Assembly (NCBI RefSeq): GCF_010669145.1
Contig: NZ_CP048632.1
Span: 434,001 to 498,000, forward strand
Direction: 5' to 3'
Length of the DNA stretch: 64,000 nt
Source: Rhizobium oryzihabitans
GTDB lineage: Bacteria > Pseudomonadota > Alphaproteobacteria > Rhizobiales > Rhizobiaceae
Shown here: one piece after another, positions 39,380 to 49,070 of the stretch
How the letters are laid out: each line of letters starts with the position of its first letter
Position numbering within the stretch: the first letter of the stretch is position 1
Translations under genes and position numbers: made by a program
Notes under the pieces: generated by a model
Databases searched by the model: none
Told to the model about the DNA's origin: nothing
The model's input: the letters and a program-made list of their open reading frames with translations, nothing else

Positions 39380-40783
39380 TCAATCCTTCTTCAGCTCACC
39401 CATACGGTTCCACGCATCCAGTCCGGCAATCTTGTAGGCTTCGGCAAGCGTCGGATAGTTGAACGTATTCTCGACGAAATATTCCACAGTGCCCTTCAGG
39501 TTCAGCACCGCCTGGCCGATATGCACCAGTTCCGTTGCGCCTTCGCCGACGATGTGGACGCCCAGCAGGCGGCGGGTTTTGAGCGAGAAGATCATCTTCA
39601 AGAGGCCGCTGTCGAGACCCATGATGTGGCCGCGCGAGGTTTCGCGGAAATGGGCGATACCGCATTCATAGGGAATGCCGCGTTCGATGACTTCTTCTTC
39701 CGTCAGGCCGCAGGTGGAGATTTCCGGAACGGCATAGATGCCGTAGGGGAAGAACTGCGGCGGCTCGCCGGCTGGCGCACCCACCGCGTGGCGGGCGGCG
39801 ATGCGGCCCTGTTCCATTGACGTGGAGGCAAGGCTCGGGAAACCGATGATGTCGCCGGCGGCATAGATGTTCGGCACCGAGGTCTGGAAGGTCTCGGGAT
39901 CGACCTTCAGGCGGCCACGGCTGTCGGCCTCAAGGCCGCAGGCCGAAAGATTGAGCGTATCGGTCGCGCCGACGCGGCCGGCGGCAAACAGCACCGTCTC
40001 GGCTTTCAGGACACGGCCATTGCCGAGCGTGACCAGGCACTTGCCTGTCTCGTCGCGCTCCACCTTTTCCGCCTTCTGGCCGAAGATCAGCTTCATGTTG
40101 CGGTCGCGCAGCTGATAGGTGAAGTCCTCGACGATTTCCTTGTCGATGAATTCCAGCATGGTTTCGCGCGGCTCCACCACCGTCACCTGCGTGTCGAGCG
40201 CGCTGAAGATGGTGGCATATTCGATGCCGATGACGCCGGCGCCAACGACGACCATGGAGCGCGGCAATTCCTTGATCTCGAGAATTTCATCCGAATCGAG
40301 CACCGCCTCGCCATCGAAGGGAATATGCGGCGGCCGGTAGGGGCGGGTGCCGATGGTCAGCAGGATGGAGGTGCCGGTGACGGTCATGATTTCACCGTCG
40401 CTCTTCACCACCTTCATGGTGTTGGCGTCAACGAAGCTGGCCGTGCCGCGAATGTGCTGAACGCGGTTGCGGGCGAACTGGTGTTCCAGCACCTCGACTT
40501 CGTGATCGAGCGTGATGAGCAGGCGGCGGCGCAGATCGTCCGCGTCGATCTCCTGCTTGACTCGGTAGGAGCGGCCGTAAAAGCCGCGCTCGCGCCAGCC
40601 GGTGAGGTTGAGCGCGGTCTCGCGCAGGGTCTTCGAAGGGATGGTGCCGGTGTGCACGGAAACGCCGCCGACGCGGCTGCCCTTCTCGATGACCAGAACC
40701 TTCTTTTCGAGCTTGGCGGCCTGAATGGCGGCCCGTCTTCCGGCCGGACCGCTGCCGACAACTATCAGATCGAACTGGTGCAT
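39380..40783 (-). CDS. sthA: Soluble pyridine nucleotide transhydrogenase SthA
   Basis: 467 residues from ATG 40783 (MHQFDLIVVGSGPAG); the much longer open frame extends into a repeat region without family similarity. FAD/NAD flavoprotein fold of the disulfide reductase family that moves hydride between NADPH and NAD. The usual redox CxxxxC is missing: the site reads GGVSVHTGTIPSKTL, as in transhydrogenases of this family. Motifs VVVGAGVIGIEYATIFSALG-like NAD site and GLTEEEVIERG dimer region are present. Confidence 0.92.
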   Translation of the reverse strand: MHQFDLIVVGSGPAGRRAAIQAAKLEKKVLVIEKGSRVGGVSVHTGTIPSKTLRETALNLTGWRERGFYGRSYRVKQEIDADDLRRRLLITLDHEVEVLEHQFARNRVQHIRGTASFVDANTMKVVKSDGEIMTVTGTSILLTIGTRPYRPPHIPFDGEAVLDSDEILEIKELPRSMVVVGAGVIGIEYATIFSALDTQVTVVEPRETMLEFIDKEIVEDFTYQLRDRNMKLIFGQKAEKVERDETGKCLVTLGNGRVLKAETVLFAAGRVGATDTLNLSACGLEADSRGRLKVDPETFQTSVPNIYAAGDIIGFPSLASTSMEQGRIAARHAVGAPAGEPPQFFPYGIYAVPEISTCGLTEEEVIERGIPYECGIAHFRETSRGHIMGLDSGLLKMIFSLKTRRLLGVHIVGEGATELVHIGQAVLNLKGTVEYFVENTFNYPTLAEAYKIAGLDAWNRMGELKKD

Positions 40784-41529
40784 GAAAAACCCCGGTAGAA
40801 TGCATTGCGTTGACCGAACGGTGGTGTCCGGTGTGGCGTCGCCGCGAAATGGTCGTGATGCCATTTTGACGATGGGGAGTGATTCCCCAGTCAGCCTTGC
40901 CCGCAAGAGTGCAATGCAACAAACGCCTGCGTCAATCTGTAGCGCAAGAATCTGACGGATTCGTAACTGGGTGTGAACTTTCAGAAGGTTGTACGATTTG
41001 TAGTGGAGCGGGGGTGGTTGGAGCTTTACCCCCTCTGCCCTGCCGGGCATCTCCCCCTCAAGGGGGAGATCGGCAAGAAGCTCTTTTACAACTCCATTCG
41101 CAAGCGTTGAGTTGGGCGAGGCCATGCCGCAGATCGATCTCCCCCTTGAGGGGGAGATGCCCGGCAGGGCAGAGGGGGGTAAAGCTCCACGCGCCTCCGT
41201 CCACTATGCTCGAAAAACCCAACAGCTTCATCCCGCACGGCGATGCCGGACGGGGGATTGTCAGGGTGCGTCGGGCGATTGGCCGGCTGCGCTTTGGTTG
41301 AGGTTGGTGTGGGTGGGATGCGTTGCGCAGCCGGGCCTTTCACCATGCCGAATCTCGCAAAGGGCAGTGCACCGCACTTTGCGAAATGATTCTGTCGTCA
41401 CGAACGCGCCACCGTCCCCATCAGAACCGTCCCCGGTTTGCGCCACGTCTGGCATCCACCCGGCAGGACTGAACAGAGGATAACAGCACCTGCCGACGCG
41501 GGGAAAATTGGGGAAGAATTTTACCTCTG
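40784..41529. other. Intergenic region upstream of sthA, with inverted repeat
   Basis: About 745 bases. Contains the large inverted repeat 41022-41187 listed separately, AT/GC-mixed DNA carrying the sthA promoter (near 40.8-41.0 kb) and nothing else I can support. Confidence 0.55.
41022..41187. repeat. Large inverted repeat (family E)
   Basis: AGCTTTACCCCCTCTGCCCTGC at 41022 with GCAGGGCAGAGGGGGGTAAAGC at about 41164-41185, and inner CTCCCCCTCAAGGGGGAGAT repeated reversed at 41137-41158. Two arms of about 50 bp separated by a 66-base spacer. Likely a mobile or former mobile palindrome of rhizobial type. Confidence 0.75.
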
Positions 41530-42063
41530 TCAGTCCTCTTTCCGGGTGACATGGTGGTGGAGGTTTGCGAGGTCCTGCCGCAGTGCCGCAAGTTCGGCCA
41601 GCACCTTCACATCGATCTTTTCATGCAGGGAGAGAACCTCAAGCTCTGCCTTCAGGTTCACCTCATAATCCTTGGCGGCCTCGAAGCGGTCGCGGGCGGC
41701 CTGCCGGTTCTGCGACATCATGATGATCGGCGCCTGGATGGCGGCGAGCATGGAAAGCAGAAGGTTGAGGAAGATGAAGGGGTAGGGGTCGAAGGCCCGC
41801 GTTGCCAGCACGATGGTGTTGACGACCGCCCAGAACACCAGGAACAGGCAGAAGCTGAGAATGAAACCCCAGGAGCCGCCAACCTTGGCTATATTGTCGG
41901 CCAGCTTGTCGCCGAGACTTGCACCGGCCGAAAATTCCGCATTGATGTCGCTCGAAACCAACTTTTTCTGGTGCGAGAGTTCCAGAATGCGGCGTTCCAC
42001 CTCACCGATTTCACGGGAGGAGCGCTTGAAATGCGAAACGATATAATCGGAGATATCGGTCAC
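41530..42063 (-). CDS. DUF1003 membrane protein
   Basis: 177 residues. A polar N-terminal region with ELSHQKKLVSSDINAEF is followed by two transmembrane helices (SWGFILSFCLFLVFWAVVNT and FIFLNLLLSMLAAIQAPIIM) and a C-terminal coiled-coil (EVNLKAELEVLSLHEKIDVK). This is the DUF1003 layout (MSQNRQAARDRFEAAKDYEV signature). Function unknown; family members are sometimes called cyclic nucleotide-binding domain partners by mistake. Separated from the sulfatase-like gene by about 110 bases. Confidence 0.9.
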   Translation of the reverse strand: MTDISDYIVSHFKRSSREIGEVERRILELSHQKKLVSSDINAEFSAGASLGDKLADNIAKVGGSWGFILSFCLFLVFWAVVNTIVLATRAFDPYPFIFLNLLLSMLAAIQAPIIMMSQNRQAARDRFEAAKDYEVNLKAELEVLSLHEKIDVKVLAELAALRQDLANLHHHVTRKED

Positions 42064-42175
42064 GGTGTTTCTCCGTTTGCGGATGGTTCGGTACGGGTTT
42101 CGAGATAAACCCGCATGGCGATGGAATTCAAACGATTTCCACCACCATGCGGTTCACGCGTCCCACGCCAAAACC

Positions 42176-44116
42176 TCAGACGGAGGGCGTGCCCTCATTG
42201 ACCCAGTTGAAACCGGGGAAGAAGCGCTCGCGGCCATATTGTTCGCCGAACATCATGTCGAATTGCAGCAGGCGGTAATCGCGCACCACGTCGGGAATGG
42301 AATTCGGGGCGATGGACCAGTCGGGCAGGGCCTCGCCGTCCGTACCGACCAGCATGTGCCGGTCGATGACTGAAAATGCCTGCTGAACCTCGCCGAGCGT
42401 TCCGGTGTAGAAGGGATCGGAAAAGCCGGCGGTCTTCAGCACATGGTAGGGCAACAGCGCCGGGCTGATCGTGCCGATATTCTTGCGCACGCCCTTCTTC
42501 GAGGACCAGACGACGAGCGGCGTCTCGTGTTCCTTCTTCATGACCTCCAGCGGCGCGCGGCGGCTGGCCACCATGCCCGGCATGTAGCCGCTTTCGACGA
42601 AGGTCTGGCCAAGCGGTGGCAGATGATCGCCGAAGAGGACGATGATGGTCTCACGGTCGCGCTTCTTGGCCCAACGCATCAGTTTGAGAAGCGCTTCGTC
42701 AGCCTCCACCACGCCCTGCGAATAGGTCGTGAGCGCCTGCGATGCCGAGGGGGAGAGATCGCCTTCCACGCCGATGGTGTCGGCGGCATAACGACCCGCC
42801 TCGTAGGGACCGTGTCCCTGCAGGGTGACGGCGAAGAGGAAGAGCGGGTTGCGGGCCTGCTCGGCCGTCGCCATGATCTCGTCCATCAGTGCATCGTCAG
42901 AGGCGAAGTTGCCGCGTTTTTCCATGGCCGGCAGCGTCTCTTCGGAACGGAATTCCTCGAAGCCGAAATTCTGATAGACCTGCTTGCGGTTCCAGAACCA
43001 TTCCTGAAACGGATGCATGGCGATGGCTGAATAACCCTCGCCACGAAAGAAGCTGGCAAGCGAGGGCACCGGGCGGCGGATATATTGCTGGTAGGGAATG
43101 CTGCCATAGGGCAGGAAAGCGTTGGAAAAGCCGGTCAGCGCCTCGAATTCCACATTCGCCGTCATGCCGCCGAATTCCGGCGAGAACACGTTGCCGGACT
43201 GCTTGGCGCGGATGGTCGGCATCGGGTCTGCCGAGAGCTTCACCTTTTCAATCCGGGTCGGATCCCAGAGTGATTCGCTCATCAGCATGATGACATCAGG
43301 ATAATCGCCCTTGTTGGCGGCGAAGGCGGCGGGTTGCGCCGTCAGGTCGGCGATGCTGTTTTCACCGTAACCCTGCGGTGCCGAGACATTCGCCATCGGA
43401 ATGTTGAAGGCAAAAGCCATCAGGAAACCGTTATGGCGGTAATTTTCCTGCTGGTCCCACATCATGGGAATGATGTTGAGGCGATCGCGTACCCAGGAAT
43501 AATGCGAATAGTCCATCAGGGAGGCGAGGCTGGCCAGAAGTGGCAGCGCCAGCGCCAGTCCTGCGAAGCGTTCACGCCAGCTCAGCCCCGGCGAATGGCG
43601 GCGTGCCAGCAGCCAGAGAGCGGCAAGGGCCGCAACCGTGGCGCAAAGGCCAAGGCCGACCAGTACGGCCGTCAGCGGCTGGGCTTTCAGCATGGTGGGC
43701 AGAAGCTCGAGAATCTGTCGGCCGAACAGCAGGTCGGAAGGGTAAAGCGGATCGGAAAGATAGGTCTGTTTCTGCGCGGAGATCAGGCCCGTCAGCAGGC
43801 AAAGCGGCGCAACCGCGATCAGCGACAGATAACGACGGCCAAGGATCGAATCCAGCGCCACAAGCAGCAGCAGCATGGCGGCAATGGTGGTCAAGCCCGG
43901 GCGGGCGGATGAGGTGAGGAAAGCGCCGACATCCGTGAGGGAACCACGGGCGATCCATTCCAGCGCAACGACAAGCATGACTGACGAAAAGGTCAGATTG
44001 GCAAGCGTATAGGCCGTGCCCGAAAGCTTTAAAAGGCTCCGCGTCCATGCAGGCGAAAAGACAAAACCAGCCTTTTCGGAAGCCGTTGTTTTTGGCGCCG
44101 AATGTCTCAAACTCAT
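42176..44116 (-). CDS. LTA-synthase-like phosphoglycerol transferase
   Basis: 646 residues from ATG 44116 (the open frame goes on to 44521 but overlaps nadE and is not family-like). About five N-terminal transmembrane helices (residues 20-200) are followed by a periplasmic sulfatase-fold domain. Key features: DVIMLMSESLWDPTRI (metal site), GGMTANVEFEALTGF with the catalytic-type Thr, and VLFGDHLPPLG. In Rhizobiaceae such proteins add phosphoglycerol to periplasmic glucans (CgmB) or are OpgB/MdoB-like; I infer this. GGAG lies too close to the ATG, so the start is uncertain. Confidence 0.87.
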   Translation of the reverse strand: MSLRHSAPKTTASEKAGFVFSPAWTRSLLKLSGTAYTLANLTFSSVMLVVALEWIARGSLTDVGAFLTSSARPGLTTIAAMLLLLVALDSILGRRYLSLIAVAPLCLLTGLISAQKQTYLSDPLYPSDLLFGRQILELLPTMLKAQPLTAVLVGLGLCATVAALAALWLLARRHSPGLSWRERFAGLALALPLLASLASLMDYSHYSWVRDRLNIIPMMWDQQENYRHNGFLMAFAFNIPMANVSAPQGYGENSIADLTAQPAAFAANKGDYPDVIMLMSESLWDPTRIEKVKLSADPMPTIRAKQSGNVFSPEFGGMTANVEFEALTGFSNAFLPYGSIPYQQYIRRPVPSLASFFRGEGYSAIAMHPFQEWFWNRKQVYQNFGFEEFRSEETLPAMEKRGNFASDDALMDEIMATAEQARNPLFLFAVTLQGHGPYEAGRYAADTIGVEGDLSPSASQALTTYSQGVVEADEALLKLMRWAKKRDRETIIVLFGDHLPPLGQTFVESGYMPGMVASRRAPLEVMKKEHETPLVVWSSKKGVRKNIGTISPALLPYHVLKTAGFSDPFYTGTLGEVQQAFSVIDRHMLVGTDGEALPDWSIAPNSIPDVVRDYRLLQFDMMFGEQYGRERFFPGFNWVNEGTPSV

Positions 44117-44360
44117 ACTCCGGTATTGCAGGCGGCACGGCCGATCGGGGAGGTGAATCGGGTGTCGCAAAAGTGTCATGTAACTGTCACATAAGCGCGA
44201 TGAACGCGACATGAACTTTGCGCAACCTGGCAGGTACAGCGATAACCTTAGCGTGAATGCGGACCGAAGGCGCGAATGTGCCCTGTGGCTGGAACGTGAA
44301 GGTGGCGCGGCATGCAATTGCCGCGTTGCGGAGCGGACACGGGCGCGGTATTGAAAAGCC

Positions 44361-46040
44361 ATGAGCGACAGACACGACATCAAGAACCATCTCAGAATTG
44401 CCGTCGGGCAGTTCAATCCGACTGTTGGCGACGTGGCGGGCAATCTCGCCAAGGCGCGCGAGGCACGGGCCGATGCGGCAACGCAGGGCGCCGATCTTCT
44501 GCTTTTGACCGAGCTGTTCATATCCGGCTATCCGCCGGAAGATCTGGTGCTGAAGCCGGCTTTTCTGAAAGCCTGCCTGAAGGCGGTGGAAGAACTGGCA
44601 GCGGAGACTGCCGATGGCGGGCCAGGCATCGTCATCGGTTTTCCGCGCCAGGGCGAGGCGGGACGGCACAATTCGGTGGCGCTTCTGGATGGCGGCAAGA
44701 TCATTTCGCTGCGCGACAAGATCGACCTGCCGAATTACGGCGAGTTCGACGAAAAGCGTGTTTTCGCCGAGGGGTCGATCTCCGGTCCCTATAATTTCCG
44801 TGGGGTCAGGATCGGTATTCCGATCTGCGAGGAAATCTGGAACGAGATGGGCGTGTGCGAAACGCTCGCCGAAAGCGGGGCGGAAATCCTGCTGGTTCCG
44901 AACGGGTCGCCCTATTATCGCGGCAAGCTGGATGTGCGCCATCAGGTGGCGCTGAAACAGGTGATCGAAAGCGGACTGCCGCTGGTCTTCGCCAACCAGC
45001 TTGGCGGGCAGGACGAGCTGGTGTTCGATGGCGCCAGCTTCGCCTTCAACGCCGACAAGACGCTCGCCTTCCAGATGAGCCAGTTCGAGGCGACACTTGC
45101 CGTCACCGACTGGAAACGCACCGAAGAAGGCTGGCGCTGCGAAAGCGGGCCATTCTCGAAAATTCCGGAAGGCGAGGAAGCGGATTACCGCGCCTGCATG
45201 CTGGGCTTTCGGGATTACGTCAACAAGAACGGCTTCAAGAGCGTGGTTCTCGGCCTTTCCGGCGGCATCGATTCGGCGATCTGTGCGGCACTTGCGGTTG
45301 ATGCGCTGGGCGAGGAACGGGTGCGCTGCATCATGCTGCCTTACCGCTATACATCGGAGGAATCGCTGAAGGACGCCGCCGATTGCGCGAAAGCGCTGGG
45401 CTGCCGTTACGATATCGTGCCGATCGTCGAGCCCGTGGAGGGCTTCCTCTCGGCACTGTCAGATCTCTTCGAAGGTACGGAAGAGGGCATTACCGAGGAG
45501 AACCTGCAAAGCCGCACACGCGGCACCATTTTGATGGCCGTCTCGAACAAGTTCGGCTCCATGGTGGTGACGACGGGCAACAAGTCGGAAATGTCGGTGG
45601 GTTATGCCACGCTCTACGGCGACATGAATGGCGGTTTCAATCCCATCAAGGACCTCTACAAGATGCAGGTCTACGCCATTTCCGCCTGGCGCAACGCCCA
45701 TGTGCCGCCGGGCGCGCTCGGGCCTTCGGGTGAGGTGATCCCCGCCAACATCATCTCCAAGGCGCCGTCGGCCGAATTGCGTCCCAACCAGACCGACCAG
45801 GATTCGCTGCCACCCTATCCGGTGCTGGACGACATTCTGGAATGCCTCGTCGAGAAGGAAATGTCGGTTGAGGAGATTCTGGCGCGCGGCCATGACGTGG
45901 CGACGGTACACCGGGTGGAGCATCTGCTCTATCTCGCCGAATACAAGCGCCGGCAATCGGCGCCGGGCGTGAAGATCACCAAGAAGAACTTTGGGCGTGA
46001 CCGGCGTTATCCGATTACCAACCGGTTTCGGGATCGGTGA
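44361..46040 (+). CDS. nadE: Glutamine-hydrolysing NAD+ synthetase
   Basis: 559 residues of a two-domain protein. The N-terminal nitrilase-like amidotransferase (about 1-280) has LTELFISGYPPEDL (Glu), the Lys loop and GIPICEEIWNEMG (Cys nucleophile). The C-terminal ATP-pyrophosphatase domain has the P-loop LGLSGGIDSAICAAL and later TTGNKSEMSVGYATLYGDM. It makes NAD from deamido-NAD with glutamine as amide donor. It starts 245 bases from the divergent phosphoglycerol transferase gene. Confidence 0.96.
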   Translation: MSDRHDIKNHLRIAVGQFNPTVGDVAGNLAKAREARADAATQGADLLLLTELFISGYPPEDLVLKPAFLKACLKAVEELAAETADGGPGIVIGFPRQGEAGRHNSVALLDGGKIISLRDKIDLPNYGEFDEKRVFAEGSISGPYNFRGVRIGIPICEEIWNEMGVCETLAESGAEILLVPNGSPYYRGKLDVRHQVALKQVIESGLPLVFANQLGGQDELVFDGASFAFNADKTLAFQMSQFEATLAVTDWKRTEEGWRCESGPFSKIPEGEEADYRACMLGFRDYVNKNGFKSVVLGLSGGIDSAICAALAVDALGEERVRCIMLPYRYTSEESLKDAADCAKALGCRYDIVPIVEPVEGFLSALSDLFEGTEEGITEENLQSRTRGTILMAVSNKFGSMVVTTGNKSEMSVGYATLYGDMNGGFNPIKDLYKMQVYAISAWRNAHVPPGALGPSGEVIPANIISKAPSAELRPNQTDQDSLPPYPVLDDILECLVEKEMSVEEILARGHDVATVHRVEHLLYLAEYKRRQSAPGVKITKKNFGRDRRYPITNRFRDR

Positions 46041-46087
46041 TTGAAGGAAGGCGCTGGTAGGGGATGTTTTGCTCGGGGTTGCCGCTC

Positions 46088-46214
46088 GTTTCTTCTCCCC
46101 GCCGTGGAGAAGGTGGCCCGAAGGGTCGGATGAGGGGGTAACGTTGCCGAATATCTCGACCCTTGCCCCCTCATCCCGCTGCCGCGGACTTCTCCCCGGC
46201 GGGGAGAAGAAACA
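46088..46214. repeat. Palindromic intergenic repeat, family D copy 2
   Basis: GTTTCTTCTCCCCGCCGTGG opens and CCGGCGGGGAGAAGAAAC closes. Central blocks TGAGGGGGTAACGTTG and CCCCTCATCCCGCTGCCGCG are in the same order as other copies. About 125 bp. Confidence 0.82.
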
Positions 46215-46293
46215 AATGGCATGCGCTCGTTCCACAACAAACCTTCGTGTTTAAACAAGCGGCGCGGAGAAAACCCCGCGCCGTTCGCTCATC

Positions 46294-46671
46294 TCAAATA
46301 GCCTGCCCCACATCGATGCGGTTGCCATCCAGGTCTTCAAACACAAAGGCGCGCAGGCCGTAATCCTTGTCCTGCAGGCCCTTGATGATGCGCAAGCCCT
46401 GGCTCTTGCAGAGCGTATGCAGCGCATCGACATCGCTCACCATCATATGCGCCACGTTGAAGGGCGCAGCCTTGTGGCTGGGCTGCAATGTCAGGTGCAG
46501 CTCGGCATTGCCCTGTTTCAGGATCATGAAGCCGACGGGATTGCCGTTTTCGAAGGTCTTTTCGAAACCCAGCACGCCGACATAAAAATCACGGGCTTTT
46601 TCGATGTTCTTGACAGGAAGCATTGCGGCGATCCGGCCGAACCGGATGCCGTGATCGGCGATGGTATTCAT
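46294..46671 (-). CDS. VOC-family protein (glyoxalase/bleomycin-resistance fold)
   Basis: 125 residues, two beta-alpha-beta-beta-beta modules. Begins ITIADHGIRFGRIAA-type leader with MLPVKNIEKARDFYVGVLGF, typical of VOC metal-binding proteins, and later RAFVFEDLDGNRIDVGQ. Metal ligands are likely the usual His/Glu pairs, but I cannot name substrate or reaction (isomerase, dioxygenase or antibiotic-binding). It is divergent from the propeller gene. Confidence 0.88.
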   Translation of the reverse strand: MNTIADHGIRFGRIAAMLPVKNIEKARDFYVGVLGFEKTFENGNPVGFMILKQGNAELHLTLQPSHKAAPFNVAHMMVSDVDALHTLCKSQGLRIIKGLQDKDYGLRAFVFEDLDGNRIDVGQAI

Positions 46672-46856
46672 CGCGGAACCTCGGATCTGGGAGAAACGGG
46701 AAGCGGTGCGGGCGGTGCCGGAGCGCTGGCGTTTTTTCCGATTTGAATTTGCAGGACGGTGCCTGCGGCCCTAGGATCATAATCACGGTGGTGGCGGATG
46801 CAAATGGAATATCTGCGTCGCGCCGTTCCGAACTATCGACAGGCCCGGGAGGCAGC

Positions 46857-47686
46857 ATGCGCAGCTCAATCGAAATCTTCAACATCCGCACCCGGCAGAT
46901 GCGGGTGGTGTGGCAGACATCCGAGCTGTTCGAGGCGCCGAACTGGTCGCCGGACGGCAGATATCTGCTGTTGAACGCCGAAGGGCTGCTCTATCGCCTG
47001 TCTCTTGCCGGTGATGCTGCGCCGGAGAAAGTCGATACCGGCTTTGCCACGATCTGCAACAACGACCACGGCATTTCGCCTGATGGTTCGCTCTATGCCA
47101 TTTCCGACAAGGTGGAGTTTGGCAAGAGCGCCATCTACCTTTTGCCATCGACGGGCGGCACGCCGCGGCTGATGACAAGGAACCTTCCGTCCTATTGGCA
47201 CGGCTGGTCGCCGGATGGGAAAAGCTTTGCCTATTGCGGCATTCGCGATCAGGTTTTCGACATCTATTCCATGGATATAGCCAGCGGTGTTGAAACGCGC
47301 CTTACCCATGGTGAGGGCCGCAATGACGGGCCGGATTATTCGCCGGATGGCGGGTGGATCTATTTCAATTCCAGCCGCACCGGGTTGATGCAGATCTGGC
47401 GCGTGCGGGTGGATGGCTCCAGCGTCGAGCGCATCACCGACAGCGCTTATGGCGACTGGTTCCCGCACCCGTCCCCAGGGGTGACAAGGTAGTCTTCGTT
47501 TCCTACGACGCCGATGTCTTCGACCACCCGCGCGATCTTGATGTGCGCGTGCGGTTGATGGACATGGATGGCGGCAATGTGGAGACGCTGTTCGAGCTGT
47601 TTGGCGGGCAGGGAACGATGAATTCCCCCAACTGGTCGCCGGATGGGGATGAGTTTGCGTATGTGCGTTATTTCCCCGTGGAGTGA
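46857..47686 (+). pseudogene. TolB/WD40-like propeller protein gene, frameshifted
   Basis: ATG 46857 after GGGAGGCAGC. The first about 206 residues have repeats (EAPNWSPDGRYLLLNAEG, CNNDHGISPDGSLYAISD, WHGWSPDGKSFAYCG) of a six-bladed propeller-like PD40 protein. The frame breaks at 47473-47481 (CCCCAGGGG) after YGDWFPHPSP; the other frame resumes with RGDKVVFVSYDADVFDHPRD and ends at 47686. Adding one base restores about 277 residues. Related to TolB-like enzymes and DPP-IV-type propeller domains, but no catalytic domain is visible. No signal peptide, so it is likely cytoplasmic. Confidence 0.75.
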
Positions 47687-47704
47687 TGCGGTAAAGGAGG
47701 ACCC

Positions 47705-47816
47705 GTCATTCCGGCCTTGAGCCGGAATCCGGTAGACGCGCGTCTGCGCGGTGAAAAGACTCGTCTCAGCCCAAGGACTTGGGCTGGTTGGATTCCGGCT
47801 CAAGGCCGGAATGACG
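47705..47816. repeat. Palindromic intergenic repeat, family B copy 5
   Basis: CGTCATTCCGGCCTTGAGCC and the complementary GGCTCAAGGCCGGAATGACGG bracket the inner CAGCCCAAGGACTTGGGCTG hairpin and a CGCGTCTGCGCGG arm. Lies just upstream of the cobalamin riboswitch. Confidence 0.82.
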
Positions 47817-47895
47817 GGTGAGGCATGCCATGGCCACATTGCCGCACCACCCGCCAAGATGCTTGCATTGGCAAGGTTTCTTGCCCATAGCTCTT

Positions 47896-48058
47896 TTGTC
47901 AGGTGCCCGCCGTTTATGGCGGGAGAATCGGGAATCCGGTGAAAGACCGGAACGTGCCCAACGCTGTGAGGTGGATGCCCTTTTTCTTAATGCCACTGAA
48001 GTTATTCGGGAAGGCGAGAGGGGCGGATGAAGCCTAGTCAGAAGACCGGCCTGACAGG
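47896..48058 (+). promoter_or_regulatory. Cobalamin (adenosylcobalamin) riboswitch
   Basis: Conserved blocks in order: GTCAGGTGCCCGCC, GGGAATCCGGTGAAAGACCGG, GCCACTG, CGGGAAGGC and the B12 box AGTCAGAAGACCGGCCTGAC (48036-48055). The 5' GTCAGG pairs with CCTGAC to close P1. Position 84 bases upstream of bluB, whose product makes the lower ligand of B12, so repression of bluB by cobalamin is expected. Confidence 0.93.
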
Positions 48059-48138
48059 ATAGACCGCACCGCGCGGACGGCGGCAGGTTGTTGAAAAAGG
48101 CAGGGTGTTTCACCCGGCCTTCGCATTGTTGGGGATAA

Positions 48139-48842
<704 letters not shown>

Positions 48843-48886
48843 AGGGAGGCTGGGGCTCGCCTGTGAGAGGCAAAGCGTTGCCGCCT

Positions 48887-49012
48887 GTTTCTTCTCCCCG
48901 CCGGGGAGAAGGTGGTCCGAAGGGTCGGATGAGGGGGCGACGTCAGCGATGAAACCTCACCCTTGCCCCTCATCCCGCTGCCGCGACCTTCTCCCCGTCG
49001 GGGAGAAGAAAC
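48887..49012. repeat. Palindromic intergenic repeat, family D copy 3
   Basis: GTTTCTTCTCCCCGCCGGGG opens, TGAGGGGGCGACGTC and CCCCTCATCCCGCTGCCGCG are central, and GGGGAGAAGAAAC closes. Near-complete copy. Confidence 0.82.
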
Positions 49013-49070
49013 AAGCTGCACGCGCTCGCTCCATAACTGACCGCCCTAAGGGGGGAGGCCCCACAGCACG

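Noticed and set aside
39380..41125. Longer N-terminus for sthA
   Set aside because: The added residues run through an inverted repeat and a non-family sequence; the family N-terminus begins at 40783.
42176..44521. Longer N-terminus for the phosphoglycerol transferase gene
   Set aside because: The extra 135 codons overlap nadE on the opposite strand and are Arg/Ser-rich; the ATG at 44116 fits the membrane-protein start.
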